Of a stretch of 64,000 nt of DNA, positions 54,971 to 64,000 are shown one piece after another (position 1 is the stretch's first letter; each line of letters begins with the position of its first letter). The stretch comes from Lachnospiraceae bacterium. GTDB taxonomy: Bacteria; Bacillota; Clostridia; Lachnospirales; Lachnospiraceae. A program made the position numbers and the translations under genes. The DNA lies in the NCBI GenBank assembly GCA_022794265.1, contig JAAWEK010000024.1, forward strand, positions 19,780 to 83,779. Reading direction: 5' to 3'. Under the pieces are notes generated by a model. The model did not search any database and was not told the origin of the DNA. It saw only the letters and a program-made list of their open reading frames with translations.

Positions 54971-57900
54971 ATGAGTAAACTGTTATCAAAAAGCAGCAGA
55001 AGAAACAAAGGAAAGAGATTGACGGCAATATTGTTATGTATGGCTATCATTATCTGTAATCTGGGTCTGGAATCTTTTACCAGACTGGCAGAGGCAGCCG
55101 CCGGATACACCACTATATATCTGGTAGATAATACGGATGGATACTGGATAGGAAATGACAATGCAGTCATAGAGCTGGTGGATAATACCCATGGTCATGA
55201 CCATTATATTATGTCCACTACCGATAGAAGGACCTGGAGCGTCCGGGTACCAAAGAGTACTTATAATGTTACATTTAACCGTCTGAATTCCAATCAGACA
55301 ACACAATGGAATTCCTGGAGTGCAGGAGGACGTGACGGATATAACACATATTATGTCTATGGACATGAGTATGGTTTCTGGGGCGGTAGCCGGGATATAG
55401 AAGAAGGATTCCGGGCAGGAGATGTTATATATCTGGATTATTATGAATTCAGCGGGTGGAAACAGGCAGATGCCCGGTTTTATATAAATTTTACTGAGGC
55501 TTCCAAAGAGGAGAACGGAGGCAGAGACATCAGTATTTCCGATGGAGATAAAACGAATTATTCCCCTGTCGGACTGACAAAAGAAATTGAAGAAGATGTT
55601 TTTACCTATACGGTTACGGAAGAAGATGCGGGAAGTAGGGAATTAAGATTCTGGCGGGGAAATGCAGATACCCTTTGGAATTGTTCGGTGATATTAAATT
55701 ATCAGGAATACCAGGCGGGGAATAACTGTGTCAAAATTCAGGGCTGGGAAGATACGGGATACGTATGTCCGTATGTGCCGAGAAAGCATAAGACACAGAT
55801 AGATTCTATGGAATTACAGATTAGCGGAAACCGGAAAGTCAATCGAAAGTTGACATTGGATTTGAATGTTGCAGGAGATACGGAACGGATTCTGAATGAC
55901 CAAACGGTTATTTCTGTGGAGAAAATGGCAACAGGAAATGAAACAGAGAGCGGAGCAGAGGAAGAATATGTCAGGTATGATGATACTGCTGCTTTGTGGA
56001 ATCACAGGGAACTGCTTTTTACAAAGGCAGGAACTTACCGGATTATTGCGGTTGTAACTGACGGAGAAGAAGAATTTCAGACGGAAACTGTGGTTACCAT
56101 TGCAGCAGATGAGGCGCCGGCGGCAGGATTTACTTTTGACAGGGAGGATTCTGTCTATACAAGAGATGAAAATGGAACTGCAGTTATTACCATTACGGAC
56201 AAATCCCTATCGGAAGTGGGGGATACCATTATTTCACGTACATATGATATTTATTATGATGCAAATAATGATGGTTACTTCTCTGAAGAAGAAGTATTGA
56301 AAAGAATCCAGAGTCCGCAGTCTGATTTAAATAATACGGAAACGGTACTTCACCTGTCTTCCGTGGGAAGTTATAAAGTAGTGCAGACGGTACGGGAACA
56401 TTTTGAAGATACGATTCCGTGGATGCTGGAAGAAAATGATTATCTGTCCGGAGATACAACCGGATTGCCGGAAGATTATACAACTTTTACAATTACCAAT
56501 CAGGCGCCTTCTTCTTCCATGTCTATAGAGAAGAGTAAGATTGCAGATATTATTTTTACTGTAGGAAATGTGGACAGCAGTTGTCTGGAGCAGTATGCAG
56601 AAGTAGGAGAACGGACACGGAAGATTCTGAAGGAACAGGGGATTCAGGCGGAAGTCAGCACTGTTTCCACTTCTGCTTTAACGGCACAGGATACCTTTGC
56701 ATGGAAGGAGTATGACCACTATAACTATAAAGATACTTATCTGCCGACTATGCCAAAGCATATTCTTTATGAAGAAAACGATATTACCATGATGGGATAT
56801 TCCCTCAAGCCAATCAAGGATTTTCTATATGTGGCAGATGATGACGGCAGCAGAAAAGTTTTTGATTTTGATTTACAAAGGGACAGTACCAACTGGCATA
56901 GTATGGAGGGTGGCGGTTTCCTTTTTAATACCATGGTGTCGGAGGAGGAAAATTATATTCGGGGGTATTGCATCCTGGTAACCCAGTCGGGTTTGCAATT
57001 GGTGCAGATAAATAAAACTGATTTGGATAAATTCAGAGACGGATATTATAACTATGTGAGACAAACCGGTAAGCTTCTGCAGACATTCCGGATTCCTAAT
57101 CTTTATGCGGAGCATCATTTTAAAATAGTTGTGGATAATGATACGGTTACGGTATTTGATGGAGATACCCTTGTTATTAATGAATTTGTATTGCCGGAAC
57201 ATGAGGAAAAGGCCTATGGTTATGGACCGATTATCAGTCATAGAAGTCATGCCTGCCAACAGCAGTCTTATTTTACTTTTAAAAATATTGTTATGCAGAC
57301 CGTACGGGGAGAAACTCTGTCCGATGTAGTAGCGGGGCATAACTGGACACCGGGAACTAATCATTATGTTATACATTTTAGTCAGACTGCCGTTCCGGAA
57401 TTAATGGATACGGACCGGATGGCAGATACAGCAGCGGCGCTGCTTGGGAAAGATGTCAGGTTTTATGGACTTGGTAATGATATTACATTGGAAGAGTATA
57501 ACGGATTACTGAATGTAATGGAGGGAAGAGGAACTGCCATACGTGTTGGGGATTCGGAGCAATCGGGAGAAGAAATATCATTATCCGTATCGGAAGCGGC
57601 AGAGGAAATTTTGTCGGCAATTATTGCAGATGTAAATTCGAAAGATTATTCTATTGGCTATACGCTGGCATCGGATGAACAGGTAGAGTATACCGGTACA
57701 TATTATGATCCGGAAGGAGACCCGGTAGGAGTCCAGGAATGGAATTATGTCTATGATGCTTCTGTATTTGGGGAATATTCAGAAGAAGGGGGAGAAGTAC
57801 GTCATATTCAGACAGCAGTACCGGTTACCATGTTTGAACAAACGGGAGCTTATGAAATCAGTCTCCGGGTAAGCGATGACCCCACCGGGGGAAATCCGGA

Positions 57901-60900
57901 TCTGTCGTCATATATTCTCTGGTCGGATTTGGATGATTATAAAAAGCTGATTTTATCCCAGCACAGGCCACAGGCTGTTGTATCGGCGACAGTAATGGAA
58001 TCAGTGGAGAATAAGGATATCTGCACCGTAAATGTTAGTTATGATGCATGGGATGAGGACCATCCGTCAGACAGCCGCAGAGGAATCCGGGAAGAAAAAT
58101 TTTATTATAAGGAAGTCCGTGATACCGTATGGACGGAAGGAAAAATGCCGGCATGGGTTGCGGCAGGAACTACATGGCTGGTAATGTATCTTGTAACGGA
58201 TATTGAAGGAACCATAAGCCGTCCGGCGCTTTGTACCGTAAAGACCGGGGAAGCCAGAACGTTTCGGGAACCGGAGGATACCACACCGCCGGAGGTACTG
58301 CTGAGTGTTACCACATTAGAGACGGAGCCGGGAAAATCTTTCTATATCGAAGCATCTGCTGCGGATGATTATGGAATTACTGATTTTAAGGTTTGTGTCA
58401 ATGGCGAAAAGATTGGGGATACCTATGGCAGGTTTGAATATATACCGCAGGAAACCGGAGAACTGGAAATTACTGCCACTGCAGTGGATATTTGCGGAAA
58501 TACAGCAACAGAGACGAAAAAGGTAACGGTACTGGATAAGAGTGATGTAACACCACCGGTTATAGAGATTATTTCGCCAAAGAACGGCATTGTAACCGGA
58601 AAAACAGATATTATCGGAAGTATTACGGATGATAAGGAATTGGAATCTTATATAATTACTCAAAGGTTCTGTGCTGCATCGGAGAAAGAGGAGTTGGAGG
58701 AAGAACAGAACGAAACCATAATGGCGGAAGGAAACGAAGAAATCCGGGAAGGAGTTCTGGCTTCTTTTGATACGGAAGGACTGGCATGGGGTGTTTACGA
58801 GATTAAGATAACTGCCAAGGATACGGCAGGACTGGAAACGGTAGTTCGTTTGTTTTTAACAGCTGAAGAGAATAACAGTGCGGACCGGATTCCGCCGAAA
58901 GGAGAAATTAGTGATATTTGCTTAATTAAAGGGGAAGACAAATCTGCTGACAGTATTGTAGTTGTAGGTACGGCAGCAGACGAAACAGCTTTATCCGGTT
59001 ATGAATTAAAACTGTATCCGGCGGAGCAATCACAGGAAGCAGCAAAACCGGTGGCTGCTGGAAGTACAGCAGTAGAAAATGATATGCTGGGAGAAATTTT
59101 GACGGCGGATTTGGAAAGCGGAAGTTATCGTCTGCTTTTGGTGGTTATGGATGCCGCAGGAAATGAAACTATTACGGAAGCCGGTTTTGATTATGTAAAG
59201 GGGACATCAGAGGAAGGGACAGAGCAGCCGGAAATTTTGCAGAATACCGATACTACTGCACCAGTAATTTCTGCAGTTCTGACTGCCGCTATAGAAAAAG
59301 CAGGTTTAAAACTGGGACTGACCGGAACTATTACCGATGAAAATCTGAAGTCTTACCGGGTAACTGCCTGGAAAGCGGAACCGGAAGTGGCAGAACCGGA
59401 TATGGTTTGTATGGCGGAAGGCAGTGAAAATATTGTTGACGGAAGGATTGGAGAATATATTTGGAAAGATTATTCTGCCGGACAATATGTGGTGAGAGTG
59501 GAAGCCGAAGACATGGCAGGTAATTACCGGCGTACCGATTATACCGTTACCGTAACGGAAGATAAGACTATACAGGGAGATTATCAGGGTGACAAAACCG
59601 AAGAAGGAGACAGCGAAGGGGATTCGGAACAGGGAGGAAAAATTTCACTTCTGGTTTCTACCACACTGGCAAATGTTGGGGATAGTATTCAGGCATATGT
59701 AACTTATCCTGTCGGCGCTGAACAGGTGACATTGACAGCAGACGGCAAGGAAGCAGCTATAAACGGAAGAACTGCAGTTATTACGGGAACCAAAGCAGGT
59801 GAAACGGAGCTGGTATTTTCGGCAGTTGTCAAAGGAGAACTTCAGACTGTTACAGAACGGGTGTGGTTTTTAGATACCGGAGACCGTATACATCCGAAGG
59901 CAGTTCTGCTTGCACCGGAAAGTGAATCCGTATTAAAAGAAAAGACGGAGATTACCGGTACTGCCTGGGATGAGACGTCTCTGGCATATTATAAACTGGA
60001 ATACCGTATGGAAGGAACCGATGGCTATACGGAAATTATTACTTCTGATGAGGCGGTGCAGGAAGGGGTTCTCGGATATCTGGATGCCACAAAGCTTTTA
60101 AATGGCAGATATGCGTTGCGGCTGACAGTGGTAGATAATGGGGGAAACCGTGTCTGGGTAGAGCGGGAATTCAATGTGGAAGGTAATTTAAAGATTGGAA
60201 CCATGTCTTTAAGTTTTACTGATATTTCTTCTAATGTGGCAGGGGTACCGCTGACCGTAATCCGCAGCTACGACAGCAGAAATAAGCGGAGCGGGGACTT
60301 TGGATACGGCTGGAGTCTTGGGCTGCAGAGCGTGACTTTAAATGAGGCTTCGGATATTACACAGGGATATGATATGGTTCAGGTAGGAGAAAAGCTATCC
60401 ACCGGATATTATATGACGCAGTCAGCCTGCCATGATGTAACCGTAACCTACGGAGACGGAACCAGTGACCGGTTCCGGTTAAAGCTGTCGCCGGAGCGTC
60501 AGGCATTGGTGCCGATTTATGAGGTGGCAATTAGTTTTGAATGTGTTACCAATCCGAAACTGACACTGGAACTGGATGGGGATAATCATGCCATGGTGTA
60601 TGGCGGTCAGTTGTTATTTCAAGATGATACCATGTTTGACAGTCATTCTTACATTCTGACCAGAGAAGATGGTACAAAGTTATATTTGGATGCCAGATAC
60701 GGTCTGAAGAAAATGGAAGATGGTAACGGCAACATTCTGACAATCAGCAGGAATGCGTTTACTCATTCTGACGGATCCGGAGTTGTTTTTACCAGAGATA
60801 AACAGGGTAGAATTACGAAGGCTGAAGAACGGAAAACGCTGAAAAACGGAGAAACAACCCTTATTCATTCGGCAGAGTACGGCTATGACAGCCGGGATAA

Positions 60901-63900
60901 TCTGGTGAGTGTTACAGATGATGCCGGAAGAACGGTTTCTTTTACATATGATGATGAGCATAATCTGATTGATATTATTGACCCGTCGGGAATGGCAATG
61001 GCGAGAAATGAGTATGATGAAGAGGGCAGACTGATTGCGGTTATTGATGCAGATGGAAACCGGATGGAGTATACCCATGATATTGAAGGCAAAACGGAAA
61101 CAGTGCGTGACCGGATGGGAAATGTGACGGTTTATACTTATGATGAAAATGGAAATGTTATAAAGACGGTGGATGCCCTGGGAGCCGTGACCACCAATAC
61201 GTTTGACGGGCAGAATAATCTGCTGAGTCAGACGGATGGATTGGGGAATGTGACAAGGTATGGGTATGATGAGAAGAATAATCGTATTTCCGTTGAAAAT
61301 GCAATAGGGCAGGTCATGAATATTCATTATGGATCTAATAATGAAATACTTTCGATTACACAGGATAATTTATTATCTGTGCTGATTCATTATGATGCCA
61401 ATGGAAATATTACATCATCAACGGATACTGCCGGAAATATTACGAAGTATACTTATGAGAAAAACGGCAAACCAAAAAGTATTTCCGATTCTCTTGGTTC
61501 AGTTGTTACATTTACTTATAATCAGAACGGGGAAGTTGTCGCTACCACCGACGGAGAGGGCAATACTATTACCTATCTCTATGATGAAAAGGGAAACTGT
61601 ACGGGAACCGAGTTTTCAAAGATAACGAAAGAGGGCAGTCAGACTATTCGGAATACATATGTATATGACAATGCCGGAAATCTGACGGCAACCGTAGACA
61701 GTCTGGGAAATACCTCACATCTGGAGTATGATGAAAACGGCAGGGCGCTTGCCATGACAGATGAGAATGGCAGGCGTACCGCATACAGCTATGATGCTTT
61801 GGGAAATGTCAGCACCGTCAGTTACTCCGATGGTACCACCGAACAATTTACCTATGATGCCAATGGAAATCTTCTTACTTCCACCGACCGTCAGGGCCTG
61901 GTGAAGGAATACCGGTATGACAAGCTGGGCAGAACGGTTGAAACGCTTCTGCCGGACGGAACCGTTACCAGATATGAATACGATGCCAACGGCAATCTGA
62001 CTGCTAACATAAGCGCTACCGGATGTGTTACCACTTATAAATATGATGCTCTGGGCAGAACAACAGAGATTGCCGATGATGACGGAAATACCATTACCTA
62101 TGAGTATAACAGTCTGTCCCAGATGATTGCCATGACAGATAAGCTGGGACGCACCACCGGATATGAATATGATGCTGCCGGAAATCTGACGGCAGTAACG
62201 GCGCCGGATGATTCTGTCACCCGGATGGAATATGATGCCCGTTCCCGTCTGGTAAAGGAAACCGATTCCTACGGAACCGTTACCTTGTATGGCTATGACA
62301 ATGCCAACCGTCTGACTTCCGTTACAGATGGGGAAGGGAATACCACGACCTATGAATATGACAATCTTGGGGAATTGATTGCAGTTACGGATGCAAACGG
62401 GGGCGTTATCACTTATGAGTATGACAGCCTGGGCAGACGGATTGCTGAAACCGATGGATTAGGAAGGATTCATACCTGGGAATATGACACCGCAGGAAAT
62501 CTGGCAGCTGAGATATCCGGTACCGGAATCCGGACCTGCTATACCTATGATGCCCGGGATTACCTGACTCGTACTGTACGTTACCCGGCAGGCTGGGAAG
62601 ATGGTTCCACAGAGCCTACGGAAACTACGGTTTATACCAGAGATTCGGCAGGAAGACTGACGGCTGTTACGGATGCCGCAGGAACCATGTTCTATGAGTA
62701 TGACAGTCTGGGCAGACTGGTTTCTGTTACGGACTGCAATGGAGATACTCTGTCCTATGTCTATGATGAATATGGAAGGAAAATTTCGGTGACTGCCCGG
62801 AGTGAAGACGGGATTTATGGAAGTACCGCTTATGAATATGATAAATACGGCAGAATGACAAAAGTCAGCGACAGCTATGGAAATATAATTGTTTATGCTT
62901 ATAACGTGGACGGAACCTTAAACCGGGAGTCCAGAAATAATGGACTGACGACCTGTTATGGGTATGATGTCTGCGGTTCTGTAAAAATGATAAAAACCAT
63001 TGACTCTGCAGAGCATTGTGTGACAGAATATATTTATGTCACGGGAACCAATGGGGAAGTGCTGGAAATCCATGAAACAGCAGTAAATGCGGAAGGGGAG
63101 CAGGAGAAAAAGACCATCCGGTACGGATATGACAGTCTGAACCGTCTGGTGTCAGAGATTATACAGAATACAGCAGGAAGCATAACAGTTTCTTATGGAT
63201 ATGATGGAGTATCCAACCGGGTATCACAGACCGTTGGTTTTGAAGGGGATGTGGAGCGGCTGCTGAATTCAGAGGCAAAGGAGGAGTTACAGGAAGGAAG
63301 TATTACCTATATTTATAATGAGCGGAACCAGCTGGTAAAAGAACAGCTGGAGACCACAGATGGAACGTCTCACGTTACAGAATATGTTTATGACAGAGAC
63401 GGGAATCTGCTGCAGGAGGTATCGGAGAACCAGGTTCAGGGGTATGGGTATGATTTGTCGGGACATATGGTGTCTGCAGTGGCAGAGACCGCAGAAGGGA
63501 AGGCAGAGGAAACCTATGGATATGACTGGGAAGGCGCCCGGATTTGGAGACAGGCAGAAGGTGTGATTACCGGTTATGTGAATGACAAGTCAGGGTCTTA
63601 TACGCAGGTGCTGTTGGAGAAGAAGGGTTCTGTTGGAAGGAAGACAGAAAATGTAACGCCGGAAGATTCGAAAGAGTATATCTTTTATTATACAAGAGGA
63701 AGACAGCTTGTGTGCCGGTCAGAGGCTGTTGAAGCGCTGGATGCAACCGGTGATGTTCGGTGGTATCTGTATGATGGGCATGGAAATGTGAGAAATCTTG
63801 GGGATTCAAGCGGCAGACTGACAGACAGCTATAGTTATAATGCGTATGGCATCCGGTTGATTAAAAACGGGGATACGGAGAATATGTATTATTACTGCGG

Positions 63901-64000
63901 GGAGCAGATGGATGAGGCTACAGGTCTTTATTATCTGAGGGCAAGGTATATGACCCCGCTGACAGCGACGTTTACCCAGAGGGATAGTTATGAAGGGGAA
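54971..64000 (+). CDS. Giant secreted RHS/YD-repeat protein (3' truncated by window)
   Basis: One frame runs without a stop from ATG 54971 (behind AAGGAGGCAC) to the window edge: 3010 codons. An N-terminal signal peptide (basic start, LTAILLCMAIIICNLGL, then AEAAAG) predicts secretion. Residues ~45-1735 hold beta-rich domains, including several repeated Ig-like modules (PEVLLSVTTLETEPGKSF, PVIEIISPKNGIVTGKTDII, PKAVLLAPESESVLKEKTEI). From about 1739 the RHS part begins (GVPLTVIRSYDSRNKRSGDF then GYGWSLGLQ), followed by more than 25 YD repeats (such as TTYEYDNLGELIAVTDANGG). The core-closing motif GLYYLRARYMTP is near residue 2985, after which RHS proteins switch to a variable C-terminal toxin or effector tip. 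That tip lies outside the window. Confidence 0.92.
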   Translation, partial: MSKLLSKSSRRNKGKRLTAILLCMAIIICNLGLESFTRLAEAAAGYTTIYLVDNTDGYWIGNDNAVIELVDNTHGHDHYIMSTTDRRTWSVRVPKSTYNVTFNRLNSNQTTQWNSWSAGGRDGYNTYYVYGHEYGFWGGSRDIEEGFRAGDVIYLDYYEFSGWKQADARFYINFTEASKEENGGRDISISDGDKTNYSPVGLTKEIEEDVFTYTVTEEDAGSRELRFWRGNADTLWNCSVILNYQEYQAGNNCVKIQGWEDTGYVCPYVPRKHKTQIDSMELQISGNRKVNRKLTLDLNVAGDTERILNDQTVISVEKMATGNETESGAEEEYVRYDDTAALWNHRELLFTKAGTYRIIAVVTDGEEEFQTETVVTIAADEAPAAGFTFDREDSVYTRDENGTAVITITDKSLSEVGDTIISRTYDIYYDANNDGYFSEEEVLKRIQSPQSDLNNTETVLHLSSVGSYKVVQTVREHFEDTIPWMLEENDYLSGDTTGLPEDYTTFTITNQAPSSSMSIEKSKIADIIFTVGNVDSSCLEQYAEVGERTRKILKEQGIQAEVSTVSTSALTAQDTFAWKEYDHYNYKDTYLPTMPKHILYEENDITMMGYSLKPIKDFLYVADDDGSRKVFDFDLQRDSTNWHSMEGGGFLFNTMVSEEENYIRGYCILVTQSGLQLVQINKTDLDKFRDGYYNYVRQTGKLLQTFRIPNLYAEHHFKIVVDNDTVTVFDGDTLVINEFVLPEHEEKAYGYGPIISHRSHACQQQSYFTFKNIVMQTVRGETLSDVVAGHNWTPGTNHYVIHFSQTAVPELMDTDRMADTAAALLGKDVRFYGLGNDITLEEYNGLLNVMEGRGTAIRVGDSEQSGEEISLSVSEAAEEILSAIIADVNSKDYSIGYTLASDEQVEYTGTYYDPEGDPVGVQEWNYVYDASVFGEYSEEGGEVRHIQTAVPVTMFEQTGAYEISLRVSDDPTGGNPDLSSYILWSDLDDYKKLILSQHRPQAVVSATVMESVENKDICTVNVSYDAWDEDHPSDSRRGIREEKFYYKEVRDTVWTEGKMPAWVAAGTTWLVMYLVTDIEGTISRPALCTVKTGEARTFREPEDTTPPEVLLSVTTLETEPGKSFYIEASAADDYGITDFKVCVNGEKIGDTYGRFEYIPQETGELEITATAVDICGNTATETKKVTVLDKSDVTPPVIEIISPKNGIVTGKTDIIGSITDDKELESYIITQRFCAASEKEELEEEQNETIMAEGNEEIREGVLASFDTEGLAWGVYEIKITAKDTAGLETVVRLFLTAEENNSADRIPPKGEISDICLIKGEDKSADSIVVVGTAADETALSGYELKLYPAEQSQEAAKPVAAGSTAVENDMLGEILTADLESGSYRLLLVVMDAAGNETITEAGFDYVKGTSEEGTEQPEILQNTDTTAPVISAVLTAAIEKAGLKLGLTGTITDENLKSYRVTAWKAEPEVAEPDMVCMAEGSENIVDGRIGEYIWKDYSAGQYVVRVEAEDMAGNYRRTDYTVTVTEDKTIQGDYQGDKTEEGDSEGDSEQGGKISLLVSTTLANVGDSIQAYVTYPVGAEQVTLTADGKEAAINGRTAVITGTKAGETELVFSAVVKGELQTVTERVWFLDTGDRIHPKAVLLAPESESVLKEKTEITGTAWDETSLAYYKLEYRMEGTDGYTEIITSDEAVQEGVLGYLDATKLLNGRYALRLTVVDNGGNRVWVEREFNVEGNLKIGTMSLSFTDISSNVAGVPLTVIRSYDSRNKRSGDFGYGWSLGLQSVTLNEASDITQGYDMVQVGEKLSTGYYMTQSACHDVTVTYGDGTSDRFRLKLSPERQALVPIYEVAISFECVTNPKLTLELDGDNHAMVYGGQLLFQDDTMFDSHSYILTREDGTKLYLDARYGLKKMEDGNGNILTISRNAFTHSDGSGVVFTRDKQGRITKAEERKTLKNGETTLIHSAEYGYDSRDNLVSVTDDAGRTVSFTYDDEHNLIDIIDPSGMAMARNEYDEEGRLIAVIDADGNRMEYTHDIEGKTETVRDRMGNVTVYTYDENGNVIKTVDALGAVTTNTFDGQNNLLSQTDGLGNVTRYGYDEKNNRISVENAIGQVMNIHYGSNNEILSITQDNLLSVLIHYDANGNITSSTDTAGNITKYTYEKNGKPKSISDSLGSVVTFTYNQNGEVVATTDGEGNTITYLYDEKGNCTGTEFSKITKEGSQTIRNTYVYDNAGNLTATVDSLGNTSHLEYDENGRALAMTDENGRRTAYSYDALGNVSTVSYSDGTTEQFTYDANGNLLTSTDRQGLVKEYRYDKLGRTVETLLPDGTVTRYEYDANGNLTANISATGCVTTYKYDALGRTTEIADDDGNTITYEYNSLSQMIAMTDKLGRTTGYEYDAAGNLTAVTAPDDSVTRMEYDARSRLVKETDSYGTVTLYGYDNANRLTSVTDGEGNTTTYEYDNLGELIAVTDANGGVITYEYDSLGRRIAETDGLGRIHTWEYDTAGNLAAEISGTGIRTCYTYDARDYLTRTVRYPAGWEDGSTEPTETTVYTRDSAGRLTAVTDAAGTMFYEYDSLGRLVSVTDCNGDTLSYVYDEYGRKISVTARSEDGIYGSTAYEYDKYGRMTKVSDSYGNIIVYAYNVDGTLNRESRNNGLTTCYGYDVCGSVKMIKTIDSAEHCVTEYIYVTGTNGEVLEIHETAVNAEGEQEKKTIRYGYDSLNRLVSEIIQNTAGSITVSYGYDGVSNRVSQTVGFEGDVERLLNSEAKEELQEGSITYIYNERNQLVKEQLETTDGTSHVTEYVYDRDGNLLQEVSENQVQGYGYDLSGHMVSAVAETAEGKAEETYGYDWEGARIWRQAEGVITGYVNDKSGSYTQVLLEKKGSVGRKTENVTPEDSKEYIFYYTRGRQLVCRSEAVEALDATGDVRWYLYDGHGNVRNLGDSSGRLTDSYSYNAYGIRLIKNGDTENMYYYCGEQMDEATGLYYLRARYMTPLTATFTQRDSYEGE

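Noticed and set aside
60546-61327. Minus-strand frames opposite the RHS repeats
   Set aside because: Repetitive YD coding sequence keeps the reverse strand open. The sense frame is continuous for over 3000 codons and has matching motifs.

Overview
The window looks like chromosome from a low-to-moderate G+C Gram-positive anaerobe, most likely a member of the Lachnospiraceae/Clostridia. This rests on AGGAGG-type ribosome sites, several TTG/GTG starts, sigma-A promoters, a NfeD-flotillin pair, a beta-glucoside PTS and YhaO/YhaN-type nuclease genes. No rRNA, tRNA or CRISPR array was seen.

Left end (1-6345): the distal end of a contractile tail or injection-system cluster. It has two baseplate J-like genes, a gpI-like tail gene, and a STAS-domain gene that overlaps the tail gene. 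Next come a membrane-anchored unknown (minus strand), a lipoprotein GH13 amylase, upp and a proline-rich repeat protein (6388-10505).

10599-22853 is an AT-rich accessory island. On its left is debris: a twice-frameshifted pentapeptide-repeat gene and a broken ISL3-family transposase. A clear promoter (11283-11311) then leads into a tightly packed operon: Z1-domain SF2 helicase, GHKL/paraMORC ATPase, two unknown genes, a cytosine-5 methyltransferase, a PD-(D/E)XK protein and a second cytosine-5 methyltransferase, followed about 560 bases later by Vsr. This is a restriction-like anti-phage system related to Z1/MORC-associated (MZA-like) systems, but with two methyltransferases plus Vsr and no AIPR gene. 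Directly after vsr lies an SF2 helicase wreck of the DUF3427-associated kind, and a short decayed copy of part of it lies before vsr. A MutT-like Nudix gene next door may be a surviving partner.

22889-37775 is housekeeping and membrane material: Nudix, YwqG-like protein, P-type ATPase, glycosyltransferase, bglP plus 6-phospho-beta-glucosidase, an XRE regulator, two tandem paralogous membrane proteins, NfeD plus flotillin, and a MIF-like protein. 37886-41448 (minus strand) is a partial tryptophan operon, trpC-F-B-A, without trpE/G/D. An HD-GYP-like protein with a degenerate HD site follows.

42718-48104: an SbcD/YhaO plus SbcC/YhaN pair behind a promoter with a LexA-type box, a 117-bp palindromic element, an Orn/Lys/Arg decarboxylase and a guanylate-kinase-like gene. 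48088-54836: a fused ABC transporter and a membrane-anchored metallophosphoesterase. Their two promoters share the same layout of TCTTAA repeats. An OmpR-type two-component system lies immediately downstream and is the obvious candidate regulator. 54971 to the right edge is one continuous frame of 3010 codons encoding a secreted RHS/YD-repeat giant protein. Its C-terminal tip lies outside the window, and its promoter carries 21-bp-spaced direct repeats.
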